From Lewinellaceae bacterium (GTDB lineage: Bacteria > Bacteroidota > Bacteroidia > Chitinophagales > Saprospiraceae), in the NCBI GenBank assembly GCA_016708875.1, contig JADJFA010000001.1, positions 690,001-754,000 on the forward strand: a DNA stretch of 64,000 bases. The letters are read 5' to 3'. The position numbers and the translations under genes are program-made. How positions within the stretch are numbered: position 1 is the stretch's first letter; each line of letters opens with the position of its first letter. Positions 41,582 to 50,906 of this stretch are shown piece by piece. Under the pieces are notes generated by a model. The model was not told the DNA's origin. It did not search any database and was given only the letters and a program-made list of their open reading frames with translations.

Positions 41582-41716
41582 ATGCCCACCTCCCGCAACT
41601 CAAACTTTTTATCATCTACGCTCGCGAAGACCTGCCTGCGCTGCTGGAACTGAAATCTCACCTGCGGGCTTTCTGTTGCAAAAGAAAACCTAAAACGCCT
41701 CGGCTACCCCGAATAA
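41582..41716 (+). pseudogene. TIR-domain gene remnant
   Basis: Residues QLKLFIIYAREDLPALLELKSHLRA (41596-41670) match the first beta-strand, helix and conserved YAREDxxxxxxLxxHL start of bacterial TIR domains. The frame then breaks: a second segment LSVAKENLKRLGYPE ends at a TAA at 41714. The rest of the domain is missing, so most of the gene has been lost by deletion. It sits directly upstream of the nuclease gene. Confidence 0.45.
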
Positions 41717-41725
41717 CCAAAAAGA

Positions 41726-42265
41726 ATGGACACCGCCCGCCTCGAATATGAATCCTACGCCACTCTCGGTTATGTCAAGGTCATCTTTCACGATTTGACA
41801 GGCGGCTACTTGGTAATACACCCGGATCACGGGCAAAACGAATGGGAAGAAAACAAACGAATCGGGCGAATGCTAGCAGAATTGGGCGACTCAGTAGTGC
41901 TGCTGCCAAATATGGAAGGAAGGCCGTCACCCGATGCCTTGAGAAATGGAGCAGAATGGGAGTTTAAAACCATCCAAGCCTCAAACTTGAAAAATGCTGT
42001 CCAAAACGCGCTTCGAAAAGGTAAAACTCAATCAACCAATATCATCTGCTTCGTCAATATGCTTTACAACATTGAAAACATCACGCTTGGAATCTACAAT
42101 GCTGTCAAGTTTGACAAAGATGGCCGGATTGCAAAGATTGGTATTTTGTTTCAGGATGGCAGATTGGTGGAAATGAGTCGTGAAGAAGTTATTAGCCGAC
42201 TATTCATTGGAAGGTTTTATCAAAAAATAAAGGAGGATGGGCGTAACCCAGAGCCTCCTTCCTAG
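41726..42265 (+). CDS. CdiA C-terminal-like nuclease domain protein
   Basis: 179 residues. LPNMEGRPSPDALRNGAEWEFKTIQASNLKNAVQNALRKGKTQSTNIICFVN matches the PDxxxN..WEFK(T)...N.I..AI.KA..Q pattern of the CdiA-CT tRNA-nuclease/EndoU-neighbour toxin domain (PD-(D/E)XK-like fold), where the Asp, Glu and Lys are catalytic. No delivery domain, signal peptide or obvious immunity gene is next to it, so it may be an orphan toxin module or a house-keeping relative. Short upstream remnants and the TIR fragment suggest local gene rearrangement. Confidence 0.6.
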   Translation: MDTARLEYESYATLGYVKVIFHDLTGGYLVIHPDHGQNEWEENKRIGRMLAELGDSVVLLPNMEGRPSPDALRNGAEWEFKTIQASNLKNAVQNALRKGKTQSTNIICFVNMLYNIENITLGIYNAVKFDKDGRIAKIGILFQDGRLVEMSREEVISRLFIGRFYQKIKEDGRNPEPPS

Positions 42266-42347
42266 TAGTGGGCCCCCTCAGGCGCCCGCGATTCTTTCGG
42301 TTTAAAACCGTTACAAAGGTAACGCATTTTGCAGAAAAAAACAAACC

Positions 42348-45300
42348 ATGCCAAACTTCGCCCACCTCCACTGCCACACCCAATACTCCCTCCTCGACGG
42401 AGCAGCTTCCATCCCCGGCCTGTTCAAAAAAGCCGCTGCCGATGGCATGAAAGCCCTGGCCATCACCGACCACGGCAATATGTTTGGGGTGTTCCAATTT
42501 GTGGCCGAAGCCGCCAAACATGAGGGCATAAAACCCATCGTAGGCTGCGAGTTTTATGTCGTGACGGACCGGCATCGGCGCACATTTACCAAGGAGGACA
42601 AAGACCGCCGCTTCCACCAACTCTTTCTTGCCAAAAACCCGGAAGGCTATAAAAACCTGGTAAAACTCTGCTCGCTGGGCTATATCCAGGGACTTTACGG
42701 CAAGTACCCGCGTATTGACAAGGAGCTGATTTTGCAATACCACGAAGGGCTGATTGCTACCACCTGCTGCATCGGCGCTATGGTGCCACAAGCCATTTTG
42801 AGGAAGGACGAATCGGAGGCCAAAAAAGAATTTGAATGGTGGCTAGACATCTTTGGGGAGGACTATTACATTGAGATTCAACGACATCAAATGGCCGAGC
42901 AAGACCGCGTCAACGAGGTTTTACTCCGCTGGGCCGAGGAATACAAGGTGAAAGTCATCTGTACTAACGACTCGCATTATGTGGATCAGAAGGACTCCAA
43001 CGCGCATGACATCCTGCTTTGTGTCAACACCGGGGAGAAACAGGCCACGCCCGCCATTCGCGAATTCGTGGAAGAAGGCACCGTGATGAAAGGAGGGCGG
43101 TTCGCTTTTTGGAACGACCAGTTTTATTTCAAAACGCAGGCGGAGATGGGAGCCTTGTTCAAAGACGTGCCACAGTCCCTGGACAACACCATGGAAATCG
43201 TGGACAAGTGCGAGCATTTGAAACTGAAAAAGGATATTCTGCTGCCCAATTTCATAGTGCCGCAGGAATTCCAAACGCAGGACGATTACCTGCGCCACCT
43301 AACCTTCGAGGGCGCCCGAAAAAAGTACCGGGAAATCACACCCGAAGTAGAAGACCGCCTCAATTTTGAGTTGCACACGGTCAAGACCATGGGCTTCGCG
43401 GGGTACTTCCTCATTGTGGCAGACTTTATCAACCACGGCAAAGACATCGGTGTGTTCATCGGCCCAGGACGTGGATCAGCGGCGGGCAGCGCGGTGGCGT
43501 ATTGTATCGGCATCACGAACATTGATCCGATTAAATACCAGTTGCTGTTCGAACGATTCCTGAATCCTGACCGCAAATCCATGCCCGATATTGACACGGA
43601 CTTCGACGATGAAGGCCGACAAAAGGTCATTGATTATGTGGTAGAAAAGTATGGAAAACAGCAAGTTGCACAGATTGTGACGTACGGTACGATGGCCGCT
43701 AAGATGTCTATCAAAGACGTTTCTCGTGTGCTCGATTTGCCGCTCGACCAAGCGAATGCACTTGCCAAACTCGTCCCCGACAAGCCCGGTACTTCCCTAA
43801 AACGAGTGCTAACCGCGCCTTTCTCTGGTGAGGGTTCTCTGGCAGAAAAAGAAAACCTGGGTTCTGAAGACATCGAAAATGCAAAAAAACTACGCGAACA
43901 TTTGGCCGCCGTCAACACGCCCGAAGGCATGGTTTTGAAAGAAGCCATGATTCTTGAAGGCTCCGTTAGGAATACGGGCATCCACGCGGCGGGCATCATC
44001 ATCGCGCCAAAAGATTTGACGGAAATCATTCCGGTCTACACCTCTAAAGAAACCGAACTCCTCATCACGCAGTATGAAGGAAATACCATCGAGGATGCAG
44101 GAGTTATCAAAATGGACTTTTTGGGCCTCAAAACCCTCACCATTATTCGCGACGCACTTATCCTCATCGAACAAAACCACGGGGTTAAAATCAACATTGA
44201 CGACATCCCGCTCGACGATAAAAAAACCTACGAACTCTATCAAAGGGGCGAAACCAACGGTACATTCCAGTTTGAAAGTGCCGGGATGCAGAAGTACCTA
44301 CGCGACCTCAAACCCGACAAATTTGACGACCTTATTGCCATGAACGCGCTGTATCGTCCGGGGCCGTTGGAGTACATCCCCGACTTTATTGCCCGGAAAC
44401 ATGGGCGGCAGGCGGTGACGTATGATTTGGCGGATATGGAGGAATACTTGAAGGATACCTTCGGAATTTCAGTCTACCAGGAGCAGATTATGTTGCTTTC
44501 CCAAAAACTCGCGGGCTTTTCCAAGGGCGACGCCGACGTGTTGCGGAAAGCCATGGGTAAAAAGCAAAAGGCGGTGCTAGACAAGATGAAAAGCCAGTTC
44601 ATCGAAGGCGGAACGGCGCGCAACCACGAGGCCAAGATCCTCGAAAAAGTCTGGACCGACTGGGAGGCCTTCGCCATGTACGCTTTTAATAAGTCGCACT
44701 CGACCTGTTACGCTTTGGTGGCCTATCAGACTGCCTATCTGAAAGCACACTACCCCTCTGAATACATGGCGGCGGTGTTGACTCACTCTCAAAGCAATAT
44801 TGAAAAAATCACCTTCTTCCTCGAAGAGTGCAAACGCATGGGCTTAGCCGTGAAAAGCCCCGATGTGAACGAATCCATCGTGAATTTTTCGGTCAATAAA
44901 AAAGGCGACATCCGCTACGGGATGGGGGCCGTTAAAGGTGTGGGCGAAGCCGCTGTAGAAGTCATGATTGCAGAGCGAAAAAAAGGTGGCCCGTTCAAGG
45001 ATATTTATGATTTCATGCGCCGCGTAAGCCTTCGCGTGGTGAACAAACGGGTAATGGAAAACCTCGTGTACGCCGGGGCTTTCGACAGTTTTGGCCTCTC
45101 ACGAGGCGTGTTTTTTACCCCAACAGAAAAACACGAAACCTTTATCGAAAACCTCCTGAAATACGGCTCAGCACATCAGGAAGACAAGGTCTTGTCGGTC
45201 AATTCGCTCTTTGGCGACCTCTCTGACTCTGTCAGCATTCCCGAACCAAAAGTGCCCAAAGCAGAAGATTGGAACCTGATTTTCAAACTCCAAAAAGAGC

Positions 45301-45901
45301 GAGATGTAATCGGCATTTACCTCAGCGGTCACCCACTTGATGATTTCCGCTACGAGTGGGAAAACTTTGCCACACCACTTTCCAACGTGGATAATTTCAA
45401 AGGCCGCAAAGTCAACGTCGCGGGTTTTGTGCTCAAAGCCGAACACCGTATCAGCCAAAAGGCACGGGCTGGGGGCGTTTCACTTTGCAAGACTATACTG
45501 GTTCGCTTGAAATCACCATGTTTTCGGAGAGTTACGCCAAGTTCAAATCATTTTTTGAGGAAGGCACGACGGTGTATGTAGAGGGCGAGTACAAACAGCG
45601 CTACAACTCCGACGAAATGGAATTCCGGGTGCAAAACGTACGGCTTTTGGAAACCATCGGCGAGGAAAAAACGCAGTCCGTGACGCTCAAAATTCCGGTG
45701 GAAAAAATCTCTGCCGAGTTCATTGAGCAGATTGAAAAACTATGCACTGTTCACAAAGGCAAGCACACCTTGCGCATGGAACTCATTGATTATCAAAACA
45801 AAGAGAAGTTGCCATTTACTTCCATGGCCAAAAAAGTGACGGTGGGGAATGAGTTTATTGCGGCGATGGAGGTGTTGGGGGTGGAGTGTGGGGTGAATTG
45901 A
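42348..45901 (+). CDS. dnaE: DNA polymerase III alpha subunit, split by a one-base frameshift
   Basis: Catalytic subunit of the replicative polymerase, about 1184 residues when repaired. The N-terminal PHP domain begins FAHLHCHTQYSLLDG and LAITDHGNMFG; the polymerase core has GPGRGSAAGSAVAYCIGI and PDIDTDFDDEGRQKV with the catalytic aspartates; a C-terminal OB-fold follows (LQDYTGSLEITMFSESYAKF). The frame ends at 45581, after AEHRISQK; one extra A in the A4 run 45457-45460 gives KGTGWGRFTLQDYTG and continues to 45901. Given the gene is essential, this is almost surely a sequencing error. Confidence 0.95.
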
Positions 45902-45944
45902 AAGAAACCGGATGCTGTTATAAAAACTTCTATAATTTTGTTTC

Positions 45945-47146
45945 ATGAAACGCTCCACATCTAAATTAGCTTATGTTACACCTGCGCTCCTCGTTTGGGC
46001 TCGGGAGAGCAGAGGATTTGATGTGGAAACCGCTGCAAAAAAGATTGGGGTTACAATTGAACGGTTGGGGGAGTGGGAATCTGGCCAAAATTGGCCTACC
46101 TTTTCACAGTTACAAAAATTGGCCTTGGATGTATATAAACGCCCATCAGCAGTATTTTTTAGGAAGACTTTACCGCCAGAAAACCCACTATCAATTGAAT
46201 TTAGAACTTTGTTGAGTAGCAGGATAGAACAGATTTCTCCTGAGACTCGCCTAGCAATTCGTCAAGCTAAACACTTGCAAAACCTTCAGAGGGAAATCTT
46301 GGAGGCAAAACCAGCACCATTTATTCTTGGCGATTTTAAATTGGATATAAATCGACCCGTCCAAGAAACCGCACTGGAGTTTCGGTCTTTTCTAGGGTTG
46401 GAAATAGAAGAACAAAAAGCATGGAAAGACCATTCCTCTGCGTTTAAATCGTTACGTGTCAAACTTGAAGAAAGTGGCATTGGAGTATTTCAATTAGGTT
46501 TTCCGATAGAAGAGGCAAGGGGATTTGCAATATTTGGAGACCCTTCAATAATAATCCTGAATTCGCACGATTCACAATCAGGAAGGATTTTTACTTTAGT
46601 TCATGAAACCTGTCATTTACTTCTCAAAGTGAGTAGTATGCTCACCAATTTTAAAGGGGGAGTAATTAGACGTGAGTACATCCATCTAGAAAAATTTTGT
46701 AATAATTTTTCGGGGGAGTTTTTATTGCCTGAAAAACACTTCCTTCCTTTGGCTCAATCATTTAATCTTGAAAAGGATGCTTGGACAGAAAGCCAACTAA
46801 CGCGGTTGGCTTCCATTTTCAAGACAAGCAAAGAGGTTGTACTTCGTCGCTTAGTACATCATGGCTTAGCAACTTCTACTTTTATGGTAGTAAAAAAAAG
46901 ATTTGGGATGAGGCTTTTCGTGAAAAAAAAGAAGAGGAACAGCGAAAGAATTTAGAGTCTGGCAAGCCTATAATGGTGCAACCTGCACATAAAAGAGTGG
47001 TAAGCGAAAAAGGAATAACCTATATAAGCAAGGTATTGGGGATGCTTTCGGAAGGTTCAATGAGTCAATTGGATGCATACAGGTATTTAGGATTGAAAGC
47101 AGAACAGTTCCCAAAAATGCTTGAAAACTTACCTAATCGCCTATGA
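45945..47146 (+). CDS. XRE-type HTH and ImmA/IrrE metallopeptidase protein, frameshifted
   Basis: About 400 residues when repaired. An N-terminal XRE helix-turn-helix (VTPALLVWARESRGFDVETAAKKIGV ... LGEWESGQNWP) is followed by a zinc peptidase domain with HETCHLLL (HExxH) and EKFCNNFSGEFLLPE. The frame breaks at the T4 run 46880-46883; one extra T gives STFYGSKKKIWDEAFREKKEEEQRK and the usual C-terminus ending in TGA at 47146. The next gene starts four bases before that stop (ATGA). Members act as antitoxin-like regulators or anti-repressor proteases. The DNA here is visibly richer in A/T than its neighbours. Confidence 0.85.
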
Positions 47147-47625
47147 ACCAAGTTGAAATTCCTTTTGAGAAACCTTATCGTTATGTGATGGATACCTCAG
47201 TGTTGATTGACATTCAACAACAGTTCAGCAGGGATGTATTTAAATCCCTTTGGAAAAACTTAGAACAAGCGGCCAAAGACGAGATAGTAATTTTTGTAAA
47301 ACAGACCGAGTGGGAATTATGGCGGCATTCTGTTATTTTAGCTGAATGGGTATCCCAGTTTCCTTTGTATCAGGCTATGTCTGAAGAGCAAGCCTTCATC
47401 GGGCAACTTCAAGAGGATTATCCTGACCTAATTGACTGGAATGCAACAAATATTGAATATGCTGACCCCTATTTAATCTCTTGTGCATACCATAACAACA
47501 TTACCATAGTTACTCAGGAGAAGTGGAATAAAAGCAAGGCCAAAATACCTACTGTCTCCAAGGACTTTGGCATTCCATGCATCATGCTTAATACCTTTTT
47601 TATTGACATAGGTTGGGAGTTCTAA
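47143..47625 (+). CDS. DUF4411-family PIN-like protein, probable toxin
   Basis: 160 residues. YVMDTSVLIDIQQQF is the PIN-type start with the first catalytic Asp, and NATNIEYADPYLISCAYHNNITIVTQEKWN the distal acidic region (ADPYLI with Asp). DUF4411 proteins are PIN-like ribonucleases usually encoded after an XRE-ImmA gene, and the four-base overlap here shows cotranslation. Together the two genes probably form a toxin-antitoxin-type module. Low G+C suggests transfer. Confidence 0.8.
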   Translation: MNQVEIPFEKPYRYVMDTSVLIDIQQQFSRDVFKSLWKNLEQAAKDEIVIFVKQTEWELWRHSVILAEWVSQFPLYQAMSEEQAFIGQLQEDYPDLIDWNATNIEYADPYLISCAYHNNITIVTQEKWNKSKAKIPTVSKDFGIPCIMLNTFFIDIGWEF

Positions 47626-47835
47626 ATGATTAGCAAATAGCGTACTATATATTAAACTCAAACGAAACACAAATACATTTCAAAAATAGAATCCGCACCG
47701 CCAGTCCTACTTGGGCAATTGACTCCATTTTTATAACCCTGCAGACAATCATTATACGTGTGGAAACCTTGGACAGCTATAACAAATCTGAATTTGAGAA
47801 TATTTTTTTGCCAAACTATATAAAATAGCAGCCCC

Positions 47836-49218
47836 ATGGCAAAACCACGCACCATCTTCTTCTGCTCCAACTGCGGCGCCTCCGCCCCCAAATGGCTGGG
47901 CAAATGCCCGCAATGCAACGAGTGGAACACCTTCCAGGAAGAACTCATCCAAAAAGAAACCGTTGCAGAAGAAAAGCGAAAATCCTGGGCGCCCACTATG
48001 GGCGGCCGGGCAGAATCGCCCAAAGCCGTGCTGCTCGATCAGGTTAAAACGGGCAAAACGCCACGCCTTGCCACGCCCGATCAGGAGCTCAATCGCGTAC
48101 TTGGAGGAGGCATCGTGCCCGGGTCCCTGGTGCTCATCGGCGGACAGCCGGGTATTGGGAAAAGCACTCTGCTGCTCCAAATTGCCATGAAAATCCCCGC
48201 CAAAGTGTTGTATGTCAGCGGGGAAGAAAGTGAAGAACAAATCAAGATGCGCGCCGACCGTGTGGGTGATTTTAAGAGCGAGTGCTACATCCTGACGGAG
48301 ACCAACACCAACAAAATCTTACAGCAAGCACAGGAACTCATGCCGCAGATGATGATCGTGGACTCTATCCAGACCATGAGTACGCCGCACCTCGATTCTG
48401 CGCCGGGCGGCATTGCGCAAGTGCGCGAATGCACAGGCGAATTCCTGCGTTTTGCCAAAGAAACCAATGTGCCCATTTTTCTGGTCGGCCACATCAACAA
48501 GGAAGGCGACATCGCCGGGCCGAAACTCCTGGAGCACATCGTAGACTGCGTGCTTCAATTTGAAGGCGATCGCCATAATACCTATCGAATCCTTCGCACA
48601 CTCAAAAACCGCTTTGGCAGTACCGACGAAATGGGGATTTACGAGATGCAGGCAGCTGGATTGCGCGAAGTGAGCAACCCTTCAGAACTATTGTTGAGTC
48701 AAAAAGATGAGGAACTTTCAGGCTGTTCCGTTGCAGCTACGATGGAAGGGATGCGGCCGATGTTGATTGAAACACAAGCACTTGTGTCGAAAGCCGTATT
48801 TGGCACCCCCCAGCGTTCCGCTACAGGCTTTGATATGCGCCGACTCTCCATGCTGCTGGCCGTGTTGGAAAAACGCTGCGGCTATTTTTTCAGCATGAAT
48901 GATGTGTTCCTCAATCTGGCGGGCGGCATTCGCGTGGAGGATCCGGCTATTGACCTATCCATCGTGGTCTCGCTCATCTCGAGTTTGATGGATGTGAGCA
49001 TTCAGTCCAATGTATGTTTTGCGGGCGAAGTGGGCCTTTCCGGCGAAATCCGGGCAGTGCAGTGCGTGGAGCAGCGCATTGCCGAAGCCGACCGCTTGGG
49101 TTTCAAGGAAATTTACGTTTCCAAATATGGGATGAAGGGTATTGATCCCAAGCGTTTTGGAATCAGAATCCAGACATTGGGGAAAGTGGAAGAGCTTAAG
49201 CGGGCTTTGTTTGTGTGA
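47836..49218 (+). CDS. radA: DNA repair protein RadA (Sms)
   Basis: 460 residues. The N-terminal zinc finger FFCSNCGASAPKWLGKCPQC, the RecA-like ATPase with GGQPGIGKSTLLLQ (Walker A) and the RadA-specific KNRFGSTDE motif, and the C-terminal Lon-like domain (LNLAGGIRVEDPAIDLSIVVSLISS, CFAGEVGLSGEIRAV) are all present. It processes branched intermediates in homologous recombination. It follows a 210-bp intergenic stretch after the DUF4411 gene in which I see no gene. Confidence 0.96.
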   Translation: MAKPRTIFFCSNCGASAPKWLGKCPQCNEWNTFQEELIQKETVAEEKRKSWAPTMGGRAESPKAVLLDQVKTGKTPRLATPDQELNRVLGGGIVPGSLVLIGGQPGIGKSTLLLQIAMKIPAKVLYVSGEESEEQIKMRADRVGDFKSECYILTETNTNKILQQAQELMPQMMIVDSIQTMSTPHLDSAPGGIAQVRECTGEFLRFAKETNVPIFLVGHINKEGDIAGPKLLEHIVDCVLQFEGDRHNTYRILRTLKNRFGSTDEMGIYEMQAAGLREVSNPSELLLSQKDEELSGCSVAATMEGMRPMLIETQALVSKAVFGTPQRSATGFDMRRLSMLLAVLEKRCGYFFSMNDVFLNLAGGIRVEDPAIDLSIVVSLISSLMDVSIQSNVCFAGEVGLSGEIRAVQCVEQRIAEADRLGFKEIYVSKYGMKGIDPKRFGIRIQTLGKVEELKRALFV

Positions 49219-49224
49219 TGAAGT

Positions 49225-49278
49225 GTTAAATTTTGTGCAAAATTGACAGTCAACTTATATTTTTGCACAAAATTTAAC
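49225..49278. repeat. 18-bp inverted repeat after radA
   Basis: gttaaattttgtgcaaaa (49225-49242) and exact complement (49261-49278). Seven bases after the radA stop codon; may act as terminator. Confidence 0.65.
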
Positions 49279-49345
49279 GTGAAAATCTATTTTTTCAGAG
49301 TTAGTGGCTTCATTCCAAACTAATGCTTATCACTTATAAAACAAA

Positions 49346-49382
49346 CAAACCCGTCCTGTGATCATGCCACAAGACGGGTTTG
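49346..49382 (-). terminator. Intrinsic terminator of the PDZ protein gene
   Basis: Minus strand caaacccgtcttgtgg, loop, cacaggacgggtttg with following tttgttttataag. One mismatch in the stem. Confidence 0.7.
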
Positions 49383-49403
49383 TCATTTGCCAAAGCATTT
49401 CTC

Positions 49404-50831
49404 TTACGCTCTCGGCAACAACACAACCTGCTTCGTAAACACCTTCTTACCCTGCTGAATGCTCAGCACATAATTGCCCGCCTTGTTGTTGGAAAGATTG
49501 ACCTGCTCGTTGAAGAACCCGCCAAACTGAGGAAGTTCCTTGTTGTACACAGTCTTGCCGGTAACATCCAGAATGCGCACGGTAGTAGGCACCGCTTCCG
49601 CCTCAAAATTGATATTTAACGGGCCAAAAGTTGGACTTGGATAGGCTTCCAAAACTTCCAATTTCAAGCTGTTGTTTATATCCCTTTCTTCAGATTTGCT
49701 GTCTTCTTCAAGCACTTCAACGGTTTCTTCGACAGCGGCATCCCCGGGGGTCTCGCACGATTTGAACTTTGCGTTGATTTCTATCATGGCGCCATCGCGC
49801 AAAACGGTCAAGCTGAAGGCATCGCCCGGTTTGTTTTTATCGCGTTCGCCGACAATTTCCTGGTGGCTGCTTACTGCCTGGCCATTGAGCGCCATGATAA
49901 TATCGCCGGGCTGCACCCCGCTTTCTTTGGCAGGTGTGCCGTCTATAACTCCGTCCACCCGAGCGCCACGACCTTCAAAGGCATGACTACTGGTATATAC
50001 ACCAATGAAAACTTTACAAGGATCGCGTTCCACTTTGTGGGTGAAAGAATGGCGGTCTGCACTCAAAATTGTAGCCGTTTCAAGGGTTTGGCCATTGCGC
50101 AGATAAACCACTTTCACCTGATCTCCAGGTTTGTGATTATCCAATGCACCGCGTAAAGTGACGCCCCCTGTTACCGTTTTACCATCCACCTGAATCACAA
50201 TATCACCTGCTTGCAAGCCTGCGGCTTCGGCGCCTTTGCCTGGCACAACACTGCTGATTACCAAGCCAGATTCATTGACATCTTTGTTTTCATATACACC
50301 CAGAATGGTCCGTTCTCCCATCTCAAGCCCTTTCAATTGCTCCTGAATGCGGGTCTGCATTTCTTCCATTCGTATTTCCATCTCCGCAAAATTGCTTTCC
50401 ATTTTTTCCTGCGCTGCTTCGAGTTCTGCTTCGCTGCATTCCTTGAAACGGGCTTGGATGGTTTTTTGCACACCTTCCCGAAGGATCGTCAGGGTAAATG
50501 CATCACCCTGTTGGTGTTTGTTGCGTTCGCGCAAAAGTTCAGATTGCGTACGGACAGCTACGCCATCCAGCGTAAGAATTACGTCTCCTGCCAATACCCC
50601 GTACTGCGTAGCGGGCGTATTGTCTACTGTGTAATCCACTTTCAATCCCTCAGTCACAGTACTGGTGCCAACGCCAATAAAGACTTTGCAGGGATTCGAA
50701 CGAGAGAATTCAGTGTGCTTGAAGTTGAAAGTTGGTGCCGTGGGCGCCGTCACTTGTGCCAGCATATTAGCGCTGATAAAAAGCAAGAGCACAGGCAAAA
50801 GGGAGAATTGCTTGATGGAAAGACGATACAT
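49404..50831 (-). CDS. Secreted multi-PDZ protein with T9SS sorting domain
   Basis: 475 residues. Signal peptide MYRLSIKQFSLLPVLLLFISANMLA. Three PDZ-type domains with GDVILTLDGVAV, GDIVIQVDGKTV and GDIIMALNGQAV (carboxylate-binding region) at roughly residues 50-130, 170-250 and 275-355; no protease domain accompanies them. The first and third are preceded by the same phrase PCKVFIGV, indicating internal duplication. The C-terminus LEVLEAYPSPTFGPLNINFEAE ... AGNYVLSIQQGKK is a T9SS type A domain. Probably a surface scaffold; partner unknown. Confidence 0.87.
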   Translation of the reverse strand: MYRLSIKQFSLLPVLLLFISANMLAQVTAPTAPTFNFKHTEFSRSNPCKVFIGVGTSTVTEGLKVDYTVDNTPATQYGVLAGDVILTLDGVAVRTQSELLRERNKHQQGDAFTLTILREGVQKTIQARFKECSEAELEAAQEKMESNFAEMEIRMEEMQTRIQEQLKGLEMGERTILGVYENKDVNESGLVISSVVPGKGAEAAGLQAGDIVIQVDGKTVTGGVTLRGALDNHKPGDQVKVVYLRNGQTLETATILSADRHSFTHKVERDPCKVFIGVYTSSHAFEGRGARVDGVIDGTPAKESGVQPGDIIMALNGQAVSSHQEIVGERDKNKPGDAFSLTVLRDGAMIEINAKFKSCETPGDAAVEETVEVLEEDSKSEERDINNSLKLEVLEAYPSPTFGPLNINFEAEAVPTTVRILDVTGKTVYNKELPQFGGFFNEQVNLSNNKAGNYVLSIQQGKKVFTKQVVLLPRA

Positions 50832-50906
50832 AAGAAAAATGTTTTAGTGAAGAACTGGATGCAAAGACCACATACATTTAAAGGCGTTGCATGCGCTTCC
50901 AAATTC

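Noticed and set aside
45457..45581. Programmed frameshift in dnaE
   Set aside because: The site is a plain A4 run without a slippery heptamer, downstream structure or Shine-Dalgarno; identical single-base losses occur in five unrelated genes, so sequencing error is simpler.
47626..47835. RNA gene or small ORF between the DUF4411 gene and radA
   Set aside because: AT-rich, no stable stem or convincing ORF; nothing to support.
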